The notes under the pieces: model-generated | Seen by the model: only the letters and a program-made list of their open reading frames with translations | Databases searched by the model: none | What the model was told of the DNA's origin: nothing | Shown here: positions 28,386-37,076 of the stretch, piece after piece | Layout of the letters: every line of letters begins with the position of its first letter | Numbering within the stretch: the first letter of the stretch is position 1 | Program-made: the position numbers and the translations under genes | Source of the DNA: Burkholderia paludis | GTDB taxonomy: Bacteria; Pseudomonadota; Gammaproteobacteria; Burkholderiales; Burkholderiaceae | Length of the DNA: 52,199 nt | NCBI RefSeq assembly: GCF_000732615.1 | Contig: NZ_JPGL01000071.1 | Location: forward strand, 1 to 52,199 | Reading direction: 5' to 3'

Positions 28386-28655
28386 TTACTGGCTGTCCAT
28401 CGGGCACTTCAGGTTGCAGCCGTTCGGATCGCCCATGTCGCCCTTGCGGCGCAACGCCGACTTCTTGCCGCTCTGGTATTTCTGCGACGGCGCCGACGCG
28501 GCGAACGGCATCTGCGGATGCTCGTTCAGGCGAAACTGATCGCTCAGGATGCCGCCGGGGACACCGGGGGAATTCTGCGCGAACGCAAACGGCGAAACAG
28601 CGGCCAGTAGCCCCGCGGTCAACGCTGCCGCGGCGAGGGGAACGGAAAATTTCAT
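28386..28655 (-). CDS. Hypothetical small secreted protein
   Basis: 89 aa; I do not recognise the family. The first 26 residues form a good signal peptide (MKFSVPLAAAALTAGLLAAV, ending SPFAFAQ). The mature part is about 63 residues, rich in Gly, Pro, Ser and Lys, with GGILSDQFRLNEHPQMPF in the middle. The end GDPNGCNLKCPMDSQ contains two Cys four residues apart (CNLKC), suggesting a disulfide or metal site. The ATG at 28655 is picked for the leader; the upstream open frame to 28835 is Arg-rich noise. It has its own terminator. A real gene is likely because leader, length and terminator agree. Confidence 0.65.
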   Translation of the reverse strand: MKFSVPLAAAALTAGLLAAVSPFAFAQNSPGVPGGILSDQFRLNEHPQMPFAASAPSQKYQSGKKSALRRKGDMGDPNGCNLKCPMDSQ

Positions 28656-28756
28656 GGCGGGATGACGCTTGAACGGCGTACCTGTCGAAACGTTGATCAA
28701 GCGGCAAGCGTAGCGCAAAACCCTCGCTGCTGCATTGCGGGTCAATCGTGTCCCGG

Positions 28757-29863
28757 TTACCGGGAATTGCCGCCGGGCACGCCCGCGCCGTCGCCACCGG
28801 CCAGGCCTGTCGCGACGCTCGTGAGCGTTCCGCATGCGCCCGGGTCATAGCCGTCCAGATGGGCGACGCGCTCGACGAAGCGCGGGTCGCGCAACAGCGC
28901 GAGCACGGCAGCCAGCGGCCGTGCGTCGAGCCGCGCGCGTTCGCACGCGAAGTAATAGTCCTCGTCGACGACCGGGATGAAATCGAGCCCGAAATGATGG
29001 GCGGCCGGCTCGACGCCGAAGCCGAGATCGGCCATTCCGCTCGCGACGAACGCCGCGATCGCCGAATGCGTGAGCTCGGCCGACGCATAGCCGTCGATGC
29101 GCTCGGGGTCGATGCCGATCGCACGCAGCGCGAGATCGAGCAGCATGCGCGTGCCGGACCCCGGCTGGCGATTGACGAAACGGATGTCGCTGCGCGCGAG
29201 ATCCGCGAGCCCGCGTACCTGCTTCGGGTTGCCGCGCGGCACGAACAGCCCCTGCTGACGGCGCGTCAGGTGGATCAGCACGTGGCGCGTGTCGTCGAGC
29301 CACGGCCGGTAGATCTGCGCGCACTGCGCGCGAAACGCGCCGCGCGGCAGATGGAAGCCGGCCAGGTCGCATTCGCCACGGGCAAGGGCCTGCACGGCCT
29401 CGACGCTCTCGCGATACTTGATGTCGACGGCCGCCTGCGCATCGACGAGCGCGGAAACGAGCGTCGCAACCGCATAGCCGTGCGACGCGTGAATGCGCAC
29501 GGCGCCGTCGCGCCGCGCAAGCCGCCGGTTCAGATCGCTCGCCACTTCGGCCGCCAGCGTGCGCAGGTTCCCGTCGAGCCGGTCACGCGCGAGGCGCTGC
29601 GCATCGACGACCGCCTGCCCGAGTGCCGACAGCGTCGACCCCTTGCCCCGCGCGGTTTCGATCAGCTCGCCGCCGATACACGCCTCGAGCGCACGCAGCA
29701 TGCCCCATGCATGCCGGTAGGACAGCCCTTTCGCTTGCGCGGCCTGTGCAATGCTGCCCGTGTCGGCCACGAGTTCCAGCAACGGCGCGACGTCGGACAG
29801 GCTCGCCGTGCGGCCTTCCGTGTCGCGCACGGTCAGATACGCGTCGCATTCGATGCGAATCAA
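28757..29863 (-). CDS. fdsR: ModE-like HTH / periplasmic-binding-domain regulator, probable regulator of fds
   Basis: 368-aa one-component regulator divergent from fdsG. Residues ~18-85 are a ModE/LysR-type winged helix (LLELVADTGSIAQAAQAKGL, SYRHAWGMLRALEACIG). Residues ~125-340 resemble a type-2 periplasmic binding protein domain without a signal peptide (IHASHGYAVATLVSALVDAQ, VNRQPGSGTRMLLDLALRAI). Such proteins sense a small ligand, plausibly molybdate, formate or another anion. The start is TTG (29861-29863) with GGAG seven bases upstream. Position and direction match fdsR of other fds operons, so I infer control of formate dehydrogenase. The gene symbol is by synteny, not proof. Confidence 0.75.
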   Translation of the reverse strand: MIRIECDAYLTVRDTEGRTASLSDVAPLLELVADTGSIAQAAQAKGLSYRHAWGMLRALEACIGGELIETARGKGSTLSALGQAVVDAQRLARDRLDGNLRTLAAEVASDLNRRLARRDGAVRIHASHGYAVATLVSALVDAQAAVDIKYRESVEAVQALARGECDLAGFHLPRGAFRAQCAQIYRPWLDDTRHVLIHLTRRQQGLFVPRGNPKQVRGLADLARSDIRFVNRQPGSGTRMLLDLALRAIGIDPERIDGYASAELTHSAIAAFVASGMADLGFGVEPAAHHFGLDFIPVVDEDYYFACERARLDARPLAAVLALLRDPRFVERVAHLDGYDPGACGTLTSVATGLAGGDGAGVPGGNSR

Positions 29864-29994
29864 TTATGCACTCCGATTTCCTATTGCGACCGCCAGATCT
29901 TCCGCTTATCGTTGGTCAAAATCAATCAAAACAAAGCCACGATGCGCACTATATGAATTGCCAGCGCATATGAGACTTTGGAGGAGCACAACCG

Positions 29995-30495
29995 ATGTCC
30001 CCGAATTCCCATGCGCCCGACGCGCTCGTCGAGCGCCATGCGCGCGCCGGACGGTCGCTCGTGGCGATTCTGCACGCGATCCAGGACGACGCGGGCTACG
30101 TGCCGCCGGGCTGCGTCGCCCCGCTCGCCAGGGCGTTGAACCTGTCGCGCGCGGAAGTGCACGGCGTGCTGACCTACTACCATCACTTCCGTACCGCGCC
30201 ACCCGCACGGGTCACGATCCGGATGTGCCGCGCCGAAGCGTGCCGCAGCATGGGCTGCGAGGCGCTGGCCGCCCATGCGGAAGCCCGCACCGGCTGCCGG
30301 TTCGACGCGGCGCACGGCGACGGCGCCGACACGCACGCGCCCGGCGACGTCGCGCTCGAATCGGTCTATTGCCTCGGGCTGTGCGCGCAGTCGCCGTCGC
30401 TGACGATCAACGACGTGCTGCATGCGAAGGTCACGCCGGAGACATTCGACGCGCTGCTGGCCGACGCCGTCGCCCGCACCCCGGAGGCCGCATGA
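29995..30495 (+). CDS. fdsG: NAD-linked formate dehydrogenase gamma subunit (NuoE-like)
   Basis: 166-aa [2Fe-2S] subunit of the soluble molybdenum formate dehydrogenase, homologous to NuoE. Cluster ligands are C78 and C83 (CRAEAC) and C126 and C130 (CLGLC). The N-terminal helix bundle includes LVAILHAIQDDAGYVPPGCV. It carries electrons between FdsB and the rest of the complex. The Shine-Dalgarno GGAGGAG is strong. Its stop overlaps the fdsB start (ATGA), so translation is coupled. First gene of fdsGBAD. Confidence 0.95.
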   Translation: MSPNSHAPDALVERHARAGRSLVAILHAIQDDAGYVPPGCVAPLARALNLSRAEVHGVLTYYHHFRTAPPARVTIRMCRAEACRSMGCEALAAHAEARTGCRFDAAHGDGADTHAPGDVALESVYCLGLCAQSPSLTINDVLHAKVTPETFDALLADAVARTPEAA

Positions 30496-32069
30496 CGACC
30501 CGCATCTACGTTCCCCGCGATTCGTCCGCCCTCGCACTCGGCGCCGACGCACTGGCCGCCGCGATCGCGGCGGAAGCCGAACGGCGCGGCATCGCCGTCG
30601 AGCTGGTGCGCAACGGTTCGCGCGGGCTGCTATGGCTCGAACCGCTCGTCGAGATCGGCACGGCCGCCGGCCGAATCGGCTATGCGAACCTGTCGGCCGC
30701 CGACGTGCCGGCCCTGTTCGATGCGAACTGGCTCGACGGCGGCGCACATCCGAGCGGGGTCGGCCTCGTCGACGCGCTGCCCTATCTCGCGCGCCAGCAA
30801 CGTCTCACGTTCGCGCGCATCGGCCTGACCGATCCGCTGTCGATCGACGACTACCTGCAACACGAGGGCCTTGCCGGCCTGAAGCAGGCGCTGGCACTGG
30901 ACGGCGATGCCGCGTGCGAAACGCTGATCGAGTCGGGGCTGCGCGGGCGCGGCGGCGCGGCGTTCCCGGCCGGCATCAAGTGGCGCACGGTCCGGCATGC
31001 GTCCGCCGCGCAGAAATACATCGTCTGCAATGCCGACGAAGGCGATTCGGGCACGTTTTCCGACCGCCTGCTCATGGAATGCGATCCGTACTGCCTGATC
31101 GAGGGGATGATCATCGCGGGCATCTCGACAGGCGCGACGGTCGGCTACATCTACGTGCGCAGCGAATATCCGCACGCCATCGCCACGCTCGAAGCCGCGA
31201 TCGTCCGCGCGCGCGCCGCCGGCTGGCTCGGCGAACACGTGCTCGGCTCCGCGCATGCGTTCGAGTTGCATGTCGCGAAAGGCGCGGGCGCGTACGTATG
31301 CGGCGAGGAAACGGCGCTGCTCGAATCGCTCGAGGGCAAGCGCGGCGTCGTGCGCGCGAAACCGCCACTGCCCGCGCTCGCCGGCCTGTTCGGCCAGCCG
31401 ACCGTCATCAACAACGTCATCACGCTCGCGACGGCGCCCGTGATCTTCGCGCGCGGCGCCGCGTTCTATCGCGACTACGGGATGGGCCGCTCGCGCGGCA
31501 CGCTGCCGTTCCAGCTCGCGGGCAACATTCGCCACGGCGGCCTCGTCGAACTCGCGTTCGGCGTCACGCTGCGCACGCTGCTGTTCGACTTCGGCGGCGG
31601 CACCGCGAGCGGCCGGCCCGCCCGCGCCGCGCAGGTCGGCGGCCCGCTCGGCACCTATCTGCCCGATCACCAGTGGGACATCCCGCTCGACTACGAAGCG
31701 TATGCGGCGATCGGCGCGGTAGTCGGCCACGGCGGCATCGTGCTGCACGACGACACGTCGAACCTCGCCGAGCTGGCCGAATATGCGATGAAGTTCTGCG
31801 CGATCGAATCGTGCGGCAAGTGCACGCCGTGCCGGATCGGCTCGACGCGCGGCGTCGAGACGATCGCTCGCATCCGCCACGGCGACACGTCCGAGCGACA
31901 GGTCACGCTGCTGCGCGACCTGTGCGACACGATGCTGGCCGGTTCGCTGTGCGCGATGGGCGGAATGACGCCTTATCCGGTGCTGTCCGCGCTCGACCAT
32001 TTCCCCGAAGATTTCGGGCTCGCCGCCGGCCAGCATGCCGCGTCGGGCCCGGTCAAGACTGCGGCCTGA
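30492..32069 (+). CDS. fdsB: NAD-linked formate dehydrogenase beta subunit (NuoF-like)
   Basis: 525-aa diaphorase subunit that binds FMN, NAD and a [4Fe-4S] cluster and reduces NAD+. Residues ~1-110 are a thioredoxin-like domain as in NuoE-NuoF fusions. The FMN site has GLRGRGGAAFPAG (149-161) and NADEGDSGTFSDR (180-192); YVCGEETALLESLEG follows. Cluster ligands are C441, C444 and C447 in ESCGKCTPCRIG, plus the Cys in GSLCAMGG. All are present. It overlaps fdsG by 4 bases and precedes fdsA by 17. Confidence 0.96.
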   Translation: MTTRIYVPRDSSALALGADALAAAIAAEAERRGIAVELVRNGSRGLLWLEPLVEIGTAAGRIGYANLSAADVPALFDANWLDGGAHPSGVGLVDALPYLARQQRLTFARIGLTDPLSIDDYLQHEGLAGLKQALALDGDAACETLIESGLRGRGGAAFPAGIKWRTVRHASAAQKYIVCNADEGDSGTFSDRLLMECDPYCLIEGMIIAGISTGATVGYIYVRSEYPHAIATLEAAIVRARAAGWLGEHVLGSAHAFELHVAKGAGAYVCGEETALLESLEGKRGVVRAKPPLPALAGLFGQPTVINNVITLATAPVIFARGAAFYRDYGMGRSRGTLPFQLAGNIRHGGLVELAFGVTLRTLLFDFGGGTASGRPARAAQVGGPLGTYLPDHQWDIPLDYEAYAAIGAVVGHGGIVLHDDTSNLAELAEYAMKFCAIESCGKCTPCRIGSTRGVETIARIRHGDTSERQVTLLRDLCDTMLAGSLCAMGGMTPYPVLSALDHFPEDFGLAAGQHAASGPVKTAA

Positions 32070-32086
32070 CCCAGAAGGAGCCCTGC

Positions 32087-35032
32087 ATGTCCCTCGACAC
32101 GAACAACGTCCGCCAAGGCGGCTGCGGCTCGGGCCAATGCGCGTGCAAGAGCGCCGCCCAGGCGCGTGCCCGCGATCCGCTCGACGATACCGACTACGGC
32201 ACGCCGCAACGGCATGCCGATACCGACGTCACGCTCGACATCGACGGCCGGCCGGTGACGGTGCCGGCCGGCACGTCGGTGATGCGCGCGGCGATCGAAG
32301 CCGGCGTCAACGTGCCGAAGCTCTGCGCGACCGATTCGCTCGAGCCGTTCGGCTCGTGCCGGCTGTGCCTCGTCGAGATCGAAGGCCGGCGCGGCTATCC
32401 GGCATCGTGCACGACGCCGGCCGAAGCGGGCATGAAGGTGCGCACGCAGTCCGACCGGCTGCAGTCGCTGCGTCGCAACGTGATGGAGCTGTACATCTCC
32501 GACCATCCGCTCGACTGCCTCACCTGCCCGGCGAACGGCGATTGCGAACTGCAGGACATGGCGGGCGTCGTCGGCCTGCGTGAAGTGCGTTACGGCTTCG
32601 ACGGCGCGAACCATCTGCAGGACAAGAAGGACGAGTCGAATCCGTACTTCACGTACGATCCGTCGAAATGCATCGTCTGCAACCGCTGCGTGCGCGCCTG
32701 CGAGGAAACGCAAGGCACGTTCGCGCTGACGATCGCCTCGCGCGGCTTCGCCTCGCGCGTCGCCGCGGGTGAGAGCGAATCGTTCATGGCGTCGGAATGC
32801 GTGTCGTGCGGCGCCTGTGTCGCGGCATGTCCGACCGCCACGCTGCAGGAGAAATCGGTCGTCCGGCTCGGTCAGGCCGAACACTCGGTCGTCACGACCT
32901 GCGCGTATTGCGGCGTCGGCTGCTCGTTCGAGGCCGAGATGAAGGGCACGCAGGTCGTACGCATGACGCCGCACAAGAACGGCCTCGCGAACGAAGGTCA
33001 TGCGTGCGTGAAGGGACGCTTCGCATGGGGCTATGCGACGCACAAGGACCGCATCACGAAGCCGATGATCCGCGAGAAGATCACCGACCCGTGGCGCGAA
33101 GTCAGCTGGGACGAAGCGCTGACCTACGCGGCAACGCAGTTCCGCAAGCTGCAGCAGAAGTACGGCCGCGATTCGATCGGCGGCATCACGTCGTCGCGCT
33201 GCACGAACGAGGAAACCTACCTCGTGCAGAAGCTGGTGCGCGCCGCGTTCGGCAACAACAACGTCGACACCTGCGCACGCGTATGCCATTCGCCGACCGG
33301 CTACGGCCTGAAGACGACCCTCGGCGAATCGGCCGGCACGCAGACCTTCGCATCGGTCGGCCAGGCCGACGTGATCGTCGTGATGGGGGCGAACCCGACC
33401 GACGGCCACCCGGTGTTCGGCTCGCGGCTGAAGCGACGCGTGCGCGAAGGCGCGAAGCTGATCGTGATCGACCCGCGCCGCATCGACGTCGTCGACGGCC
33501 CGCACGTGAAGGCCACGCACCACCTGCAGTTGCGCCCCGGCACCAACGTCGCGATCGTCAACGCGCTCGCGCACGTGATCGTCACCGAGGGGCTCGTCGC
33601 GCAGGAATTCGTCGCCGAACGCTGCGAGACACGCGCGTTCGAGCAATGGCGCGACTTCGTGTCGCGCGCCGACAATTCGCCCGAGGCGACCGAACACGTG
33701 ACGGGCGTACCGGCCGGGCTGGTGCGCTCCGCCGCGCGCCTCTATGCAACGGGCGGCAACGCGGCGATCTACTACGGCCTGGGCGTGACCGAGCACGCGC
33801 AGGGCTCGACGACGGTGATGGGCATCGCGAACCTCGCGATGGCGACCGGCAACGTCGGCCGCGAAGGCGTCGGCGTCAATCCGCTGCGCGGCCAGAACAA
33901 CGTGCAGGGCTCGTGCGACATGGGTTCGTTCCCGCACGAACTGCCCGGCTACCGTCACATCGGCGACGCAGGCGTGCGTGCACTGTTCGAGGATGCATGG
34001 TCGGCAAAACTGCAGCCGGAACCCGGCCTGCGCATTCCGAACATGTTCGATGCGGCGCTCGACGGCAGCTTCAAGGGTCTCTACTGCCAGGGCGAGGACA
34101 TCGTCCAGTCGGATCCGAACACGCAGCACGTCGCGGCCGCGTTGTCGGCGATGGAGTGCATCGTCGTTCAGGACATCTTCCTGAACGAGACGGCGAAATA
34201 CGCGCACGTGCTGCTGCCCGGCTCGTCGTTCCTCGAAAAGGACGGCACGTTCACGAACGCGGAACGCCGCATCTCGCGCGTGCGCAAGGTCATGCCGCCG
34301 CTCGCCGGCTACGCGGACTGGGAAGTCACGCTGATGCTGTCGCGTGCGCTCGGCTACGAGATGGACTACGCGCATCCATCGGAAATCATGGACGAGATCG
34401 CCCGGCTCACGCCGACCTTCTCGGGCGTGTCGTACGCGAAGCTCGATGCGCTCGGCAGCATCCAGTGGCCGTGCAACGAGCACGCGCCGGAAGGCACGCC
34501 GACGATGCATATCGACGGCTTCGTGCGCGGCAAGGGCCGGTTCGTGATCACGCAGTTCATCGCATCGCCGGAGAAGGTCACGCCGCGCTATCCGCTGATC
34601 CTGACGACCGGCCGCATCCTGTCGCAGTACAACGTCGGCGCGCAGACGCGCCGCACCGAGAACGTCCGCTGGCATGAAGAGGATCGCCTCGAGATCCATC
34701 CTCACGATGCACAGGATCGCGGCATCCGCAGCGGAGACTGGGTCGGCATCGAATCCCGCGCGGGACAGACGGTACTGCGCGCGCTCGTGACCGAGCGCAT
34801 GCAGCCCGGCGTCGTGTACACGACGTTCCACTTCCCCGAATCGGGCGCGAACGTGATCACGACGGACAGCTCCGACTGGGCGACGAACTGCCCCGAGTAC
34901 AAGGTGACGGCCGTGCAGGTGCTGCCGGTCGCGCAACCGTCCGATTGGCAGCGTGCGTATGCGCGCTTCAACGCCGAACAGCTCGACCTGCACGAGCGCC
35001 GTGCGGCCGCTGCCGCGACGACCGGCAAGTGA
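32087..35032 (+). CDS. fdsA: NAD-linked formate dehydrogenase catalytic alpha subunit
   Basis: 981-aa Mo-bis-MGD subunit that oxidises formate to CO2. The Mo ligand is cysteine C400 (CARVCHSPTGYG, codon TGC at 33284-33286), not selenocysteine. Iron-sulfur ligands in order: [2Fe-2S] C80, C91, C94, C108; H140, C144, C147, C153; two ferredoxin-type clusters C195/198/201/205 and C238/241/244/248; and C272, C275, C279, C307 near the Mo domain. The first 20 residues contain an unusual GGCGSGQCAC stretch. The ATG at 32087 follows AAGGAG; the frame is open far upstream, but that part only shadows fdsB. A chaperone for Moco insertion (FdsC/FdhD) is not next door. Confidence 0.97.
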   Translation: MSLDTNNVRQGGCGSGQCACKSAAQARARDPLDDTDYGTPQRHADTDVTLDIDGRPVTVPAGTSVMRAAIEAGVNVPKLCATDSLEPFGSCRLCLVEIEGRRGYPASCTTPAEAGMKVRTQSDRLQSLRRNVMELYISDHPLDCLTCPANGDCELQDMAGVVGLREVRYGFDGANHLQDKKDESNPYFTYDPSKCIVCNRCVRACEETQGTFALTIASRGFASRVAAGESESFMASECVSCGACVAACPTATLQEKSVVRLGQAEHSVVTTCAYCGVGCSFEAEMKGTQVVRMTPHKNGLANEGHACVKGRFAWGYATHKDRITKPMIREKITDPWREVSWDEALTYAATQFRKLQQKYGRDSIGGITSSRCTNEETYLVQKLVRAAFGNNNVDTCARVCHSPTGYGLKTTLGESAGTQTFASVGQADVIVVMGANPTDGHPVFGSRLKRRVREGAKLIVIDPRRIDVVDGPHVKATHHLQLRPGTNVAIVNALAHVIVTEGLVAQEFVAERCETRAFEQWRDFVSRADNSPEATEHVTGVPAGLVRSAARLYATGGNAAIYYGLGVTEHAQGSTTVMGIANLAMATGNVGREGVGVNPLRGQNNVQGSCDMGSFPHELPGYRHIGDAGVRALFEDAWSAKLQPEPGLRIPNMFDAALDGSFKGLYCQGEDIVQSDPNTQHVAAALSAMECIVVQDIFLNETAKYAHVLLPGSSFLEKDGTFTNAERRISRVRKVMPPLAGYADWEVTLMLSRALGYEMDYAHPSEIMDEIARLTPTFSGVSYAKLDALGSIQWPCNEHAPEGTPTMHIDGFVRGKGRFVITQFIASPEKVTPRYPLILTTGRILSQYNVGAQTRRTENVRWHEEDRLEIHPHDAQDRGIRSGDWVGIESRAGQTVLRALVTERMQPGVVYTTFHFPESGANVITTDSSDWATNCPEYKVTAVQVLPVAQPSDWQRAYARFNAEQLDLHERRAAAAATTGK

Positions 35033-35039
35033 GGACGCG

Positions 35040-35291
35040 ATGGACAACGGACACCTGATCGACATGGCCAACCAGATCGGCGCATTCTTCGAATCGATGC
35101 CCGACCGCGACGAAGCGCTGGCCGGCATTGCCGACCATATCCGGCGCTTCTGGGAGCCGCGGATGCGCCGCGCGCTCCTCGCCGCGCTCGACGATCCGTC
35201 GTGCGAAGCCGCGCAGCGCGCGGCGCCGATCCTGCGCGACGCGATCGCCGTGCACGGCAAATCGCTCGCCCCCGCCGCGACGAACGCCTGA
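35040..35291 (+). CDS. fdsD: Formate dehydrogenase delta subunit
   Basis: 83-aa small subunit found only in fds-type complexes; it is needed for stable assembly or activity in related enzymes, but its precise job is unclear. The start is MDNGHLIDMANQIGAFFESM and the core DEALAGIADHIRRFWEPRMR carries the family's Arg/Trp-rich segment. It begins 8 bases after fdsA. Its stop lies 8 bases from the stop of the converging monooxygenase gene, with no terminator visible between. In Cupriavidus fdsC lies between fdsA and fdsD; here it is missing. Confidence 0.92.
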   Translation: MDNGHLIDMANQIGAFFESMPDRDEALAGIADHIRRFWEPRMRRALLAALDDPSCEAAQRAAPILRDAIAVHGKSLAPAATNA

Positions 35292-35299
35292 GCGCGCCG

Positions 35300-36946
35300 C
35301 TACGCGGACCGCGACCGGCCCGCGAACCAGCCTTCGCAGTGGCGCAGCAGCGCGTTCGCGTCGGTCGCCGTGCGCCCGCGCACGGCGACATATCCGTCGG
35401 GCCGCAGCAGATAAAACGACGGCCGCGAACGGCCGTATTCCTGTGCAAGCCCGGCGTCGCCGTTGCCTGCGGCATCGGTGACGCGCCAGGTGCGCACCGC
35501 ATCCGGCATGATCCGTTCGAGCCCCTGCACGAGTTCCCGCGCGTCCGCCGCCATCGGCGGCACGTCGCCGGCATCGGCATCCGGCGGCTCCTCCAGCAGC
35601 AGCAGCGTGAAGCTCGCCGGATCGTGAAGGTCGTATAACCGCGCCGTTCCGGGCGCCCGGCCGAGCGGCCCGTCGAGCACATGCAGCAGTGCGTCGGGCG
35701 CACGCTCGCCGGCGCGCGGCCCGCCGTCGAGCACGCGATCCAGCGTGAGTGGACTCTTCCGGTACTGCACGCCGAGTTCGCTGACCGTGCGCCGGACCGC
35801 GTCGCGCATCGGCCCGAACGACGCCAGCAGCGGCACGACATGATCGCGCAGCAGCTTCATCGCGCCGCGCTCGGCTTCGACGATCTGCGTGACGAAACCG
35901 GTCTGCCGCAACACGTCGCGCTCGATCGGATGACGCTCCGCGTGATACGTGTCGAGCAGCCGCTCGGGCGTGCCCGCACCGAGCACGCGCGCGAGCTTCC
36001 AGCCGAGATTGAACGCCTCCTGGATGCCGGTGTTCATGCCCTGCGCGCCGGCCGGGCTGTGGACGTGCGCGGCGTCGCCCGCGAAGAACACGCGGCCGTG
36101 ACGCAGCCGGTCGACCATCCTGCTGTGCAGGCGGAAATAGGCCGACCAAGTGAGATCGCTCGGCGAGATCGACGCGCCGGCACGGGCACGCACGATGGCG
36201 TCGCACTCCGCGAGCGACGGCGTCGGCGCATCGGGCGACGCGTCGCTGCCGGGCGGGCGATCGGCGACGAGCCGGTAACGGCCGCCCCCCATCGGGAACA
36301 CGCCGGCCATGCCTTCGGGCGTCGTGAACAGGTGGATCTCTTCGTCCGGCCAGTCGGGGATCGCGGAGAAATCGGCAAGCAGGAAGGTCTGCTCGAATGC
36401 GTGCCCGGCGAAACCGAGGCCAAGCAGGTGCCTGACCGTGCTGTGCGCGCCGTCGGCGGCGACCAGGTACGACGGCGCGAACGATTCGTCCCGGCCGTCG
36501 GCGGAACGGATCGAGACGTCGAGCGATGCACCGCCCGCCTCGCACGCGGTGAGCGTCGCGCCACGCTCGACGCTCACGCCGAGCCCGGCGAGGTGTTCGG
36601 CGAGCAGGCGCTCGGTGATGCTCTGGTCGAGAAACAGCAGATAGGGATAGCGCGTTTGCAGCGGATCGAAATCGAGCCGCGCGATCACGCGGCCGTCGGC
36701 ATGCAGCGCGGCCGCATGCGCTCGATGGCCGAGCGCGAGGAACGGCTCGACCGCACGATGCTGCTCCAGCAGTTCGAGCGTGCGCGCCTGGATGCCGATC
36801 GCACGCGAATACGGCGCGGGCGCGGCCAGCCGGTCGATGATGCGCACCGGCACGCGGGCACGCGCGAGGCTCATCGCCGCGGCAAGACCGGTCGGCCCCG
36901 CGCCGACAATCAGCACGGGCGGGATATCGGGCAGTGTGTCAGCCAT
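35300..36946 (-). CDS. FAD-dependent aromatic-ring monooxygenase (PheA/TfdB type)
   Basis: 548-aa class A flavoprotein hydroxylase of the phenol 2-monooxygenase / pentachlorophenol monooxygenase group. The ADP-binding motif VLIVGAGPTGLAAAMSLARA lies near the N-terminus, YLVAADGAHSTVRHLLG carries the DG motif, and FFAGDAAHVHSPAGAQGMNT is the GD/FAD ribityl motif. The C-terminal ~100 residues look like the thioredoxin-like domain of this group and end in a YLLRPDGYVAVRGR-like strand. The ATG at 36946 (MADTLPDIPP) is preferred to the open frame reaching 37078. The substrate is unknown; no ring-cleavage genes are adjacent, so it may act on a single phenolic compound or antibiotic. Confidence 0.88.
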   Translation of the reverse strand: MADTLPDIPPVLIVGAGPTGLAAAMSLARARVPVRIIDRLAAPAPYSRAIGIQARTLELLEQHRAVEPFLALGHRAHAAALHADGRVIARLDFDPLQTRYPYLLFLDQSITERLLAEHLAGLGVSVERGATLTACEAGGASLDVSIRSADGRDESFAPSYLVAADGAHSTVRHLLGLGFAGHAFEQTFLLADFSAIPDWPDEEIHLFTTPEGMAGVFPMGGGRYRLVADRPPGSDASPDAPTPSLAECDAIVRARAGASISPSDLTWSAYFRLHSRMVDRLRHGRVFFAGDAAHVHSPAGAQGMNTGIQEAFNLGWKLARVLGAGTPERLLDTYHAERHPIERDVLRQTGFVTQIVEAERGAMKLLRDHVVPLLASFGPMRDAVRRTVSELGVQYRKSPLTLDRVLDGGPRAGERAPDALLHVLDGPLGRAPGTARLYDLHDPASFTLLLLEEPPDADAGDVPPMAADARELVQGLERIMPDAVRTWRVTDAAGNGDAGLAQEYGRSRPSFYLLRPDGYVAVRGRTATDANALLRHCEGWFAGRSRSA

Positions 36947-37076
36947 GAGAACCTCGATGACACGCGACCCTGCAAGTCTACGCCGCTCCGCGTGACGGGG
37001 CCATATGCCAGCGGGCCGACACGCGGCTCTGCCGCGCAGTATGGGAAAATACGCGCTTTCCGTCAGTTTTCGCGTC

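Noticed and set aside
31973..35260. 1095-codon open frame on the minus strand opposite fdsA
   Set aside because: Arg/His/Ala-rich product with no domain; a codon-bias shadow of fdsA and fdsB, whose motifs are certain.
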